Source of the DNA: JACVRW01 sp963746825
GTDB lineage: Bacteria; Actinomycetota; Thermoleophilia; Solirubrobacterales; Thermoleophilaceae
DNA: 64,000 nucleotides
Direction: 5' to 3'
NCBI GenBank assembly: GCA_963746825.1
Contig: CAVVCU010000008.1
Span: 257,570 to 321,569 of the forward strand
Shown here: in pieces, positions 25,274 to 35,666 of the stretch
Layout of the letters: each line of letters opens with the position of its first letter
Numbering within the stretch: position 1 is the stretch's first letter
Made by a program: the position numbers and the translations under genes
The notes under the pieces: model-generated
What the model was told of the DNA's origin: nothing
What the model saw: the letters and a program-made list of their open reading frames with translations, nothing else
Database searches by the model: none

Positions 25274-26257
25274 AGCTCACCGATCCCTGGACGCTTGGTG
25301 GGATCACGCCTCGCCAACCGGGTCGTGCTGGCGCCCCTGGCCGGGATCGGCAACTGGTTCGTCCGCCTCCAGGCCAAGCGCTTCGGGGCCGGTCTCGTGG
25401 TGTCGGAGATGGTCTCGAGCTTCGGCCTCGCCTACGGCAACGAGCGCACGGTCAGGGAGTTCCTGCGCATCCATCCCGACGAGCACCCGGTAAGCATCCA
25501 GCTCTTCGGCCACGACCCGGCGATCATGCGCGAGGCGGCGGCGATGGCGGCGGCCTCGGGCGCCGACCTGATCGACCTCAACATGGGATGCCCGGTCAAG
25601 AAGGTGTGCAAGACGGGAGCGGGGGCGGCGCTGCTGGACGATCCCGCCAAGGCGATCGCCATCGCCGCCGCGGCGCGCGAGGGCAGCGGCCTGCCGGTGA
25701 CCGTGAAGCTCCGCCCCGGGCGGACGCCCGGCGACCGGGCCGGCGTGGAGCTGGCGCGGCGCCTCGAGGCCGAGGCCGGGGTGGCCGGGATCGCCTTCCA
25801 CCCGCGCGCCGCCTCCCAGCAGCATTCGGGCGGCCCGGACTACGCGCTGGCGCATGAGCTCTCCCAGGCCCTCGATATCCCGGTGATCCTCTCCGGAGGC
25901 CTCTCGGGCGACGAGGCCGTGCTGAGCGCCTACGAGAGCAGCGGCGCGGCCGCCGTGATGCTCGCCCGCGGCTCCCTCGGCAACCCGTGGCGCTTCGGGC
26001 GGCTGGTCGGCGAGTACGACGGCGAGCCCACCCGGGAGGAGATCACGGACGAGCTGAGGTGGGTGATCGACGCCGCCGAGGACCACCTGGGGACCGAGCG
26101 CGCCGGGCGCTACCTGCGCAAGTTCTACCCCTGGTACGCCGACACGATGGGCCTCACCAAACGCGCTCGCCAGCCGCTGGTGAGCGCTCCGAGCACGGCT
26201 CACGCGCGGGAGGCCCTGGCCGCCCTCGGTGCCCCTGCGTACCCGCTTGCGGCGTAG
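25270..26257 (+). CDS. dus: tRNA-dihydrouridine synthase, one frameshift near the start
   Basis: FMN enzyme reducing uridines in the tRNA D loop, TIM barrel, 328 residues when corrected. ATG 25270 gives MKLTDPWTLGGI; one extra base near 25303 breaks the frame, and without it the reading is LGGIRLANRVVLAPLAGIGN, the family N-terminus. Then come VSIQLFGHDP, LIDLNMGCPVKKVCKTGAGA (the catalytic-loop region), VTVKLRPG, GIAFHPRAASQQHSG and MLARGSLGNPWRF. The start overlaps the end of the DUF559 gene. A TTG at 25295 could start an unbroken but shortened protein. The greA promoter lies in its last codons. Confidence 0.88.
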
Positions 26258-26274
26258 GCGCTCGTTGCTACACT
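26247..26274 (+). promoter_or_regulatory. Sigma-70 type promoter of greA
   Basis: TTGCGG at 26247-26252 and TACACT at 26269-26274 are separated by 16 bases, close to housekeeping consensus, and the -10 is extended by TG two bases upstream. Transcription would begin at about 26281, which makes the greA leader only about 30 bases, almost all of it the hairpin at 26282-26303. Confidence 0.6.
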
Positions 26275-26281
26275 GCTCCGT

Positions 26282-26308
26282 CCCTCCGGGACGTAACGGA
26301 GGGTTTTT
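26282..26308 (+). promoter_or_regulatory. greA leader hairpin holding the ribosome site, followed by five T
   Basis: CCCTCCG (26282-26288) pairs perfectly with CGGAGGG (26297-26303) around the loop GGACGTAA, followed at once by TTTTT (26304-26308). It has the form of an intrinsic terminator, yet the greA ATG is at 26311 and the 3' arm contains GGAGGG, the only good Shine-Dalgarno sequence, 7 bases before the start. It can therefore act as attenuator, ribosome-site lock or both. Confidence 0.6.
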
Positions 26309-26310
26309 CT

Positions 26311-26787
26311 ATGGCACGTGAAACCGTCCTCACCCCTGAAGGCCTCGAAGACCTGAAGACCCGCATCGTTTACCTGCGTGGTGAGCGCCGACGCGAGGTG
26401 GCCGAGCGCATCAAGGAGGCTCGCGAGTTCGGGGACATCTCCGAGAACTCGGAGTACGACGACGCCAAGAACGAGCAGGCCATGCTCGAGAAGCAGATCT
26501 CGGACCTCGAGGAGAAGCTCGCCAACGCGCGGGTGATCGACGAGAAGGACGTCGACACCGACGTCGTGAGCATCGGCGCCACCGTGCACATGAAGGACCA
26601 GAAGACGGACAAGTCGACCAAGTTCAAGATCGTCGGCTCCGCGGAGGCCAACCCGTCCGAGCAGCGCCTCTCCAACGAGTCGCCCGTCGGACGCGCCCTG
26701 CTGGGACACAAGCGCGGCGAGACGGTGACCGTGCCGGTCCCTCGCGGTCCCGCCCGCAAGCTGAAGATCACCAAGATCGAGCGGTGA
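26311..26787 (+). CDS. greA: Transcription elongation factor GreA
   Basis: Binds the RNA polymerase secondary channel and stimulates cleavage of backtracked RNA. The 158 residues comprise an N-terminal coiled coil (VLTPEGLEDLKTRI, RREVAERIKEAREFGDISEN, SEYDDAKNEQAMLEKQI) whose acidic tip residues Asp and Glu of the DISENSEY motif are present, and a C-terminal FKBP-like domain (SPVGRALLGHKRGETVTVPV). Start ATG 26311 follows a hairpin that includes the ribosome site, suggesting leader control. Confidence 0.97.
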   Translation: MARETVLTPEGLEDLKTRIVYLRGERRREVAERIKEAREFGDISENSEYDDAKNEQAMLEKQISDLEEKLANARVIDEKDVDTDVVSIGATVHMKDQKTDKSTKFKIVGSAEANPSEQRLSNESPVGRALLGHKRGETVTVPVPRGPARKLKITKIER

Positions 26788-26794
26788 TGCGCAG

Positions 26795-26814
26795 CCGGGG
26801 GCTCACGCCCCCGG
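26795..26814 (+). terminator. Hairpin terminator after greA
   Basis: CCGGGGGC and GCCCCCGG form a perfect eight-pair stem with the four-base loop TCAC, starting 8 bases after the greA stop. There is no T run behind it, as is common for actinobacterial terminators. Confidence 0.55.
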
Positions 26815-26857
26815 ACCCCCGTTGATTCCTGGCCGGTCTGTAGCGTCTCCGCTCGTG

Positions 26858-28249
26858 ATGGACGACCGCCGGGCCAAGCTCGAGCGCCTGCGCGAGCAGG
26901 GAATCGACCCCTTCCCGCACGAATTCGACGGCGTGGTCGCCGTCGAGGACGTTCACTCGGCGCACGACGGCCTCGAGGCGGGCGAGGAGACCGACAGCGC
27001 CTACCGGATAGCCGGCCGGCTGACCGGGCGCCGCGGCCACGGGGGCTCGGCCTTCCTCGACGTGGTCGACCGCTCGGGCAAGCTCCAGGTGCAGGCCAAG
27101 CGCGACGTGCTGGGAGAGGAGTCCTTCGAAACCCTGACGGCGCTCGACCTCGGCGACCTGATCGGCGTGGACGGGACCGCGTTCAAGTCGCGCCGCGGCG
27201 AGCTCAGCCTGCGGGCCACCGGCTGGACCCTGCTGGCCAAGTCGCTGCGCGCGCCGCCCGACAAGTTCCACGGGCTGGAGGACGTCGAGACCCGCTACCG
27301 CCACCGCGAGGTCGACCTACTGGCCAACGAGGAGACCCGCGAGCTGTTCATCCTGCGCTCGAAGGTGGTGAGAGCGGTGCGCCGCTGGCTCGACGACCGG
27401 GGCTTCCTGGAGGTGGAGACGCCGGTGCTGCAGCCCCTCTACGGCGGGGCGCTCGCCCGGCCCTTCGTGACCCACCACAACGCGCTCGACCGGGACTTCT
27501 TCCTGCGCATCGCCGACGAGCTCTACCTCAAGCGCCTGATCGTCGGCGGGCTGGAGCGGGTCTACGAGATCGGCAAGGACTTCCGCAACGAGGGCATCTC
27601 GCACAAGCACAACCCCGAGTTCACGATGCTCGAGTGGTACGAGGCCTACGCGGACTACGAGGACATCGCCGCCCGGCTCGAGGAGCTGGTGGCCTACGTG
27701 GCCGGCGACGTCGGCTACGACGGCCCGATCGACTTCTCGCCGCCCTGGAAGCGCCTGACCCTGCGGGAGGCGATCCGCGACAAGACGGGGGTCGACATCG
27801 CCCAGGGCGACGAGCTGCCCGGAGAGGGCACCTGGGCCAAGCGGGTCGACGACCTGCTCTCCAAGCACGTGGAACCCGAGCTCCAGCACCCCACCTTCAT
27901 CCTCGACTACCCGAAGGAGCTCTCGCCCTTCGCCAAGGACCACCGCTCCGAAGCGGGCCTGGTCGAGCGCTTCGAGTGCTTCGCCGCCGGCATGGAGTTC
28001 GCCAACGCCTTCACCGAGCTCAACGATCCCGACGAGCAGCGCGCCCGCTTCGAGCAGCAGGCGCGCGACGAAGCCGCCGGCGACGACGAGACCCAGCCCT
28101 ACGACGAGGACTTCGTGCGCGCGCTGGAGCACGGGATGCCGCCCACCGGCGGCATCGGCATCGGCATCGACCGCCTGGTGATGATCCTGAGCGGCCGGCG
28201 CTCGATGCGCGAGGTCGTGCTCTTCCCGGCCATGCGCGACCAGGGGTAG
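26858..28249 (+). CDS. lysS: Lysyl-tRNA synthetase, class II
   Basis: Charges tRNA-Lys; 463 residues from ATG 26858 (an upstream in-frame GTG at 26855 is also possible). The N-terminal OB-fold anticodon domain covers about residues 40-130 (YRIAGRLTGRRGHGGSAF, DRSGKLQVQAKRD). Class II motifs follow: motif 1 FLEVETPVLQPLYGGALARP, motif 2 YEIGKDFRNEGISHKHNPEF with EWYEAYADYED, and motif 3 GGIGIGIDRLVMILSG. It is shorter than E. coli LysS at the N-terminus. It converges on a lipoprotein gene with 5 bases between. Confidence 0.97.
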   Translation: MDDRRAKLERLREQGIDPFPHEFDGVVAVEDVHSAHDGLEAGEETDSAYRIAGRLTGRRGHGGSAFLDVVDRSGKLQVQAKRDVLGEESFETLTALDLGDLIGVDGTAFKSRRGELSLRATGWTLLAKSLRAPPDKFHGLEDVETRYRHREVDLLANEETRELFILRSKVVRAVRRWLDDRGFLEVETPVLQPLYGGALARPFVTHHNALDRDFFLRIADELYLKRLIVGGLERVYEIGKDFRNEGISHKHNPEFTMLEWYEAYADYEDIAARLEELVAYVAGDVGYDGPIDFSPPWKRLTLREAIRDKTGVDIAQGDELPGEGTWAKRVDDLLSKHVEPELQHPTFILDYPKELSPFAKDHRSEAGLVERFECFAAGMEFANAFTELNDPDEQRARFEQQARDEAAGDDETQPYDEDFVRALEHGMPPTGGIGIGIDRLVMILSGRRSMREVVLFPAMRDQG

Positions 28250-28254
28250 CCGGC

Positions 28255-28704
28255 CTAGCCGTCGACGGCCCTCTTCAGGGCCCTCTCCGCCGCGGTGATC
28301 TCCCGCCCGGTTCGGCTCAGATCCCTCACTGCGCGGTTCGCCTGCTGTGGATCGTCGGATTCCGCCGCGGTCGCCACCGATCGCAAATCGTCGACCCCTC
28401 TCTGCAGGGCGGCGAGCAGCGCGTCGAACTCCTCGGAGGCGTCCTCCGGCGGCTCGAGGGCGGCGAGGTCGGCGCGGGTCTGCTCGGCGGTGTCGGCGAT
28501 CCGGTTGAAGTCCGCGGCGATCTCGGTGTTCGACTGGTCGCCCGTGGTGGCGGAGCCGATGTCGGTGTTGATCTTGCTGAGCCGGTTGACGGCGGCGTTG
28601 TAGTCCTCGCGGAATTCGTCGTCGTTGTCGGACGCGCACCCGGCGGCGGGCAGCGCGAGCAGAAGGGAGACGCCTGCGATCGCTGCTTTGCGCCTTCGGT
28701 TCAT
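28255..28704 (-). CDS. Small lipoprotein, helical, unknown function
   Basis: Exported lipoprotein of 149 residues. Basic start MNRRRKAAIAGVSLLLALPA leads to the lipobox LPAAGC, where the Cys would be lipidated; the mature part is acidic, nearly all helix, and has heptad-like spacing (VNRLSKINTDIGS, FNRIADTAEQTRADLAALEP), suggesting a coiled coil on the outer face of the membrane. Family not recognised. It is divergent from clpC with about 207 bases between the starts. That gap has an inverted repeat ACGGG/CCCGT near 28802 but no clear CtsR, ClgR or HspR site. Confidence 0.75.
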   Translation of the reverse strand: MNRRRKAAIAGVSLLLALPAAGCASDNDDEFREDYNAAVNRLSKINTDIGSATTGDQSNTEIAADFNRIADTAEQTRADLAALEPPEDASEEFDALLAALQRGVDDLRSVATAAESDDPQQANRAVRDLSRTGREITAAERALKRAVDG

Positions 28705-28911
28705 TGGGCGGCACGAGGCTACTCAAAAACCTCCGTGCCAGCGGGATTTAGAGGTTGTTACAGGCGCAAAGTGCCGCGGAGGCCGATGTTAGACTCGATG
28801 TACGGGCCGGCGGAACCCGTGCCGCCTCTCAGACGATCGGCGTAAGTGCCGATCTAAAGGGAAGAAGACGGGATTCCCCGCCCCGCGTTCCCCGACAGAT
28901 AGGCATTTGCA

Positions 28912-31560
<2,649 letters not shown>

Positions 31561-31571
31561 AGAACCGGCCG

Positions 31572-32042
31572 CTACACGCTCAGCATCGACCCCTCGAGGG
31601 CGAGCAGGGCGCGCTTTCGGTCCAGGCCGCCTCCGTAGCCGGTGAGCGTGCCGTTCGCTCCGATGACCCGGTGGCAGGGGACGACGATCGCGATCGGGTT
31701 GCGGGCGTTCGCCGAGCCCACCGCTCGCGCGCGTCCCGGCCGTCCGATCTGCGCGGCGATCTCGCCGTAGCTGGCGGTGGTCCCGTACGGGATCTCCTGA
31801 AGGGCGCTCCAGACGGCTCGATCGAACGGCGGTCCCTCGAGACGAAGCGGGAAGTCGAAGCGGGTGCGAGCGCCCGAGAAGTACTCGTCGAGCTGTCGGT
31901 GCTCGGCCGAGAAGCGCTCATCGTCGAGCTGCCATGCGTCCGGGACGTCGTCGTCGCCGCCGAACTCCAGCCGCGTGAGAGCGTCCTCGTCGCCGGCGAG
32001 GAGGAGGGGACCGACCGGCGACTGGTGGGTGCTGAATCTCAT
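31572..32042 (-). CDS. ogt: Methylated-DNA--protein-cysteine methyltransferase
   Basis: Suicide repair enzyme that removes O6-alkyl groups from guanine. ATG 32042 gives 156 residues with the N-terminal domain FSTHQSPVGPLLLAGDED and the C-terminal domain WSALQEIPYGTTASYGEIA, RAVGSANARNPIAIVVPCHR (active Cys in PCHR) and RVIGANGTLTGYGGGLDRK. Normal length for single-domain Ogt. It converges on clpC with 11 bases between. Two bases separate it from the upstream lipoprotein gene. Confidence 0.93.
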   Translation of the reverse strand: MRFSTHQSPVGPLLLAGDEDALTRLEFGGDDDVPDAWQLDDERFSAEHRQLDEYFSGARTRFDFPLRLEGPPFDRAVWSALQEIPYGTTASYGEIAAQIGRPGRARAVGSANARNPIAIVVPCHRVIGANGTLTGYGGGLDRKRALLALEGSMLSV

Positions 32043-32044
32043 GC

Positions 32045-32929
32045 TCAGCCTCCCGGGCAGCGGTACGGCGCGGCGATACGGGCGACGAGCGCCTGGATGG
32101 GCGTCGCGCCGGGTCGCGGGCGATAGGTCAGCGGGAGGCGGCCGAGGTCGCCTTCGGCCTCCGGCTCTCCGGCGCTGAAGGCGCTCGCCGGCGTCGGTGG
32201 CGGGATCTTCGACGCGATCGGCGCTGGCCCCACCGCTCACCTTCACAACCATCTCGAGCTCCGGCGGATCGATGCTGTCGCCGAGCGCGATCGCCCTGGA
32301 CGCACGTATCGCCGCCGCCGGCCAGGCTGGTCGCGTCACGCACCGGAGCGTCGATCTCGTTCAGCAGCTCGCGCGTCGGCCCGCCGGGCTGATCGCCCTC
32401 GAGCGCCCGCCGCGCGGCCCGGGCTTCGCCGGCGAGCACGACCACGCCGTCCTCGCCGCCCACGGCGGCAAAGCCGCCCGGGCCCCCGGCGTCCTCGTTC
32501 ACCAGCACGCCGTCGCGTGCTCTGTACCCCGCCCGTTCGAGGCGCGCGGCGATCTCATCGTCGAAGGGCTGGTCGGTGGCCAGAACCACCACGGTGTCGG
32601 GACCGGAGACCGGCGTGGTCGCCGCCTGGGTCACTCGGCTCTCGTCGATGGCCTCCATGAACGTGCGGTCGAAACGCACCAGGTAGGGAAACGCGCCGCC
32701 GGAGTAGGCGAACAGGCGGGCCTGGGCTTCGCCGCCGTCGCCCGGCGGCCGGATCGGGTCTGCATCCTCGGGCAGCCCGAGGCGCTCCTTGACCGCGGCC
32801 AGGTCGATCACGCTGAGCGCGCGGGCGTCGCCGGGCAGGCGGGACACGAGCTCCTCCCCGTTGTCGCCGCTCTCACCGCAGCCGGCGAGGGAGATGCCGA
32901 TGGCGAGCGAGCGCGAAACGCCGGCGCAC
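32045..32929 (-). CDS. Lipoprotein of unknown function, three frameshifts
   Basis: Reading from GTG 32929, which is two bases after the stop of the gene upstream, gives a short basic start. After a one-base shift near 32900 a lipobox appears (AIGISLAGCGES), then a frame running RLPGDARALSVIDLAAVKER and PFDDEIAARLERAGYRARDG. Further one-base shifts near 32325 and 32215 lead to IDPPELEMVVKVSG and finally LPLTYRPRPGATPIQALVAR. Corrected length is 293 residues. The family is not recognised. All three shifts are one extra base, and the totals come out at a whole number of codons, so the reconstruction is plausible. Confidence 0.55.
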
Positions 32930-32931
32930 GA

Positions 32932-33222
32932 TCAGCGCTGTTTGTCGATCTCGAGGACCTTGCCGGTGTTGGCGTCGATCTGCACCACCGAGAGCCGGCG
33001 GACCGTTCCCTCCGCGCTCCCCGGCACCGACAGGTTCACGAACCAGTAGGGCTTTGAGTTGAGGCCCTGCCGCAGCAGCCTGACGTTCGTTCGCCGCGGC
33101 TCGAAGTCAACGGCGCGGGTGGCGGTGGCCACCGCCTGTTGCTTGGTGATCCGGACCTGCGACTGCTGACAGCCGCGCGCCACGAAGAAGGCGAGCACCA
33201 GCACCCCGACGATCACGAGCAC
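32932..33222 (-). CDS. Single-pass membrane protein with PepSY-like domain
   Basis: Small protein of 96 residues: N-terminal membrane helix (MLVIVGVLVLAFFVARGC) then a compact domain with ITKQQAVATATRAVDF, YWFVNLSVP and VVQIDANTGKVLEID. The last phrase is typical of PepSY-type domains, which often regulate peptidases or sit at the cell surface. GTG 33222 is the first start in an open frame. The lipoprotein gene begins 2 bases downstream, so they are co-transcribed. Confidence 0.65.
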   Translation of the reverse strand: MLVIVGVLVLAFFVARGCQQSQVRITKQQAVATATRAVDFEPRRTNVRLLRQGLNSKPYWFVNLSVPGSAEGTVRRLSVVQIDANTGKVLEIDKQR

Positions 33223-33256
33223 GCGCGGCCACGTGGGCCGGACCGGTTGCGAGCGG

Positions 33257-33424
33257 CTAGAGAGTTGGACGGAACCCGTTCCCGATGTCCGTGAAGAGCA
33301 CGATCACCAACACGATGATCATGCAGATGATCGAGATCGCAAGCATTGCGGTCTCGAACGACTTCACGTGCGTCTGGAGCGGGGCGAAATCGATTTGACG
33401 CTTGCCGTTGCCGTTATCGATCAT
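33257..33424 (-). CDS. Tiny single-pass membrane protein near amt
   Basis: A 55-residue protein with a short polar N-terminus (IDNGNGKRQIDFAPLQTHVK), one strongly hydrophobic helix (AMLAISIICMIIVLVIVLF) and a short outer tail. ATG 33424 overlaps the stop of the upstream gene (ATGA), which supports translation. Not recognised. It is the last of three small membrane genes behind the ammonium transporter. Confidence 0.6.
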   Translation of the reverse strand: MIDNGNGKRQIDFAPLQTHVKSFETAMLAISIICMIIVLVIVLFTDIGNGFRPTL

Positions 33425-33784
33425 GGCTCGGATCCTCCCTGGTCCGGCTGAGATGCCGGCGGGTCTGTCGCCGGGCCTGCCTGCGACGGGTCCGGCCCGC
33501 GGGCCCTGAATCTCGCCACGTGGCCGACCAGCTGCCGGTTCTCGTAGACGACCCACGCCACCAGCACCGCCAGCGTGACCACGATCCCGAGCACGGTGAG
33601 GATGTAGTAGAGCGTGTCGGCCGCCGTCGCCCTCGTCGCCGTAGGTCGACCCGGGCCCGAAGGTCATGAAGCCCGTGCAGTCCTCGTAGTTGGCCTGGAG
33701 GATGAAGTCGGCGGAGTCGTCCGCGGGCTCGGCCGCCTCGTTCGATACGACGCATGACGGCGAGCTGTCGATTATCGCTGGCAT
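33421..33784 (-). CDS. Small membrane protein downstream of amt, one frameshift
   Basis: ATG 33784 opens MPAIIDSSPSCVVSNEAAEP, then FILQANYEDCTGFMTFGPGS; near 33625 one extra base breaks the frame, after which a membrane helix (LYYILTVLGIVVTLAVLVAW) and a polar tail ending GGSEP follow to the TGA at 33423-33421. Corrected length 120 residues. The N-terminal part has two Cys, in PSCVV and YEDCT. Family unknown. It overlaps its neighbours on both sides, as in an operon. Confidence 0.5.
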
Positions 33785-34067
33785 GTCGCCTCCCTTCTCT
33801 TGGCCATGTGCTGTCGGGCTCTGCGCAGCTCGTCGCGGAGGATGTCGTCAGCCGCCGCAGGGGCGCCGTCGGGCTCGCGCAGGAAGCCGCCCGCCACCGC
33901 CTTCTCCTCGGGGAACGGATCCCGGCGCAGCTGCTCGATGCCCTCGAACTCGAGCTGGCGGTAGCGGCGCGCGCGCCGCGCGCAGCTTGATGTCCTCCTG
34001 CCTCAGGCGCCAGGACGAGAGCGGCCACGAGCACGAGCGGAAACACTATGGAGGCAATGCTCTCCAT
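33772..34067 (-). CDS. Small membrane-anchored helical protein downstream of amt, two frameshifts
   Basis: ATG 34067, directly against the amt stop, encodes a hydrophobic N-terminal helix (IASIVFPLVLVAALVLA). Two one-base shifts near 34000 and 33975 then lead to a charged helical part (YRQLEFEGIEQLRRDPFPEE, DDILRDELRRARQHMAKRRE). Corrected length 97 residues, ending at the TAA at 33774-33772, inside the next gene. Not recognised. The helical, highly charged cytosolic part could bind a partner, but there is no evidence which. Confidence 0.45.
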
Positions 34068-35504
34068 CTACCTCACCACCTCCCGCTCGGCCTCGAGTAA
34101 GACCCGCTCCGAGGGAACCAGCGTGCCGTCGGGCTCGACGATCATCTCCCCGAGGCTCGCCGTCTCCGGCATGTAGAGGTCCTCGTCGTACTCGGACACG
34201 TCGAGGCCCTCGAGCTCGACCTCGGGCGGCACGCGCAGGAGGTTCAGCTTCTTCAGGATGAACGAGGCCACCCATCCGGACAGGAAGCCCAGCGGCAGGA
34301 ACGTGGCGATGCCGATCAGCTGGCCGCCGATCGAGCTGTCGACGTTGTTGAGCCCGGTGGGATAGCCGGCGGCGAAGACGCCGACCCAGAACACGCCCAG
34401 GAAGCCCGAGAAGCCGTGAACGGCGACGGCGCCGACCACGTCGTCCACGCGCATGCGCTTCTCGATGAAGCCGCCCACCCAGACGGCCAGCACGGCGGTG
34501 GCTATCGCGAGCAGGTAGCCGAGCGTGGGCGCGTAGACATCCGCCCCCGCCGACACCCCGATCACGCCGGCGAGGCCACCGGACACGGTCCAGAACGGGT
34601 CGCCCGCGAGAGGCGAAGTAGCCCCCGGTGAAGCCCCCGGCAAAGCCCATGGTGATGATCATCGTGATCGAGCCGAGCGTGGTCGGGCTCAGATAGATGT
34701 TGGCCCAGCCGGGCGCGGAGGTGGACGAGATCACGAGGCAGGCGCCGTAGAAGGCGTAGAAGCCGGTGAAGATCAGCATCAGCCCGAGCAGCGTCATGTG
34801 CAGGTTCTGCGGGCGGAACTGGCGCGCTAAGTCCTTCGCGCGTGTACTTGCCTATTCGCGGTCCCAGGTTGAAGAGCACGCCCAGCGTGAAGGCGCCGGC
34901 CACGCCGTGCACCACTCCGGAGGCGATCGAGTCGTGGAAGCCGAAGCGCAGCGTCAGCCAGCCGCCGGCGCTCCAGCCCCAGGCCGCGTCGAGGATCCAG
35001 ACCGCCGATCCCGAGGATCGAGGCGAGGACGAGGTAGGCGGAGAGCCGCACTCGCTCCAGCAGCGCGCCCGACATGATCGAGGCCGTGGTCCAGGAGAAC
35101 AGCAGGAAGGCCAGGAAGAAGATCAGGTTGATGTTGTTGGCCAGGTTCGGCCCGAAGCTGTCGGACCAGGGGATGCCTCCCTGGCAGGCGAGCGCGGTGA
35201 AGTCCGCGCTGTTGGGGCCGATCGGCAGGCCGGGCTGGTTGCAGTTGTAGATCCACCAGCCCACGTAGTAGAAGGTCGGCGTGACGACCGCGATCGTCAG
35301 GATGTTCTTCATCGCGGTGGCCATCACGTTCTTGCGCCGGACGACACCCGCCTCGTAGGCCATGAAGCCCACGTGGATCAGCCACATGAGGACGACGGTG
35401 AAGAAGTAGAACTGCTCGCCGAGGATCGCCGCGTCGGTGACCTGGCCCTGGGCGCTGGCCGCGTCCTCGAGGTTCTCCACCTGCGCGAAGACGAAGTCGA
35501 TCAT
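34068..35504 (-). CDS. amt: Ammonium transporter (Amt family), three frameshifts
   Basis: Inner-membrane channel for ammonium uptake, 477 residues when corrected. Start ATG 35504 has the strong ribosome site GGAGGAAGG; ATG 35516 is possible too. N-terminal FFTVVLMWLIHVGFMAYEAG and GGIPWSDSFGPNLANNINLI fit the family. One-base shifts near 34995, 34840 and 34620 separate that part from WILDAAWGWSAGGWLTLRFG with SGVVHGVAGAFTLGVLFNLG, then FYAFYGACLVISSTSAPGW, then GVIGVSAGADVYAPTLGYLL and VHGFSGFLGVFWVGVF. The pore His pair falls in the VHGVAG and VHGFSG segments. The cytosolic C-tail of about 60 residues is acidic. No PII gene (glnK) is adjacent. Confidence 0.88.
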
Positions 35505-35666
35505 GCCTTCCTCCATAGCCGGACGCGAGCGAGCGGACCGTATCCTCGCCAGCCACGTGCGTGCAATGTGAGTTCTTAACAGCGTTGGCACGCGACCTAG
35601 TGTGCGATCTGCTACATAGGGACGCCAACGGGCCGTGGCTACGATGCCGCAGGAAAGGAGGCTCGC

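Noticed and set aside
28705..28911. Heat-shock operator (HspR, CtsR or ClgR type) upstream of clpC
   Set aside because: Only a lone ACTCAA and a GC inverted repeat near 28802 are seen; no complete consensus for any of the three.
35585..35604. TGGCACG-like sigma-54 promoter between amt and the PucR gene
   Set aside because: The -12 element is not at the right distance, and these actinobacteria generally lack sigma-54. The inverted repeat CGTTGGC/GCCAACG there is spaced 34 bases apart, too far for a simple operator.
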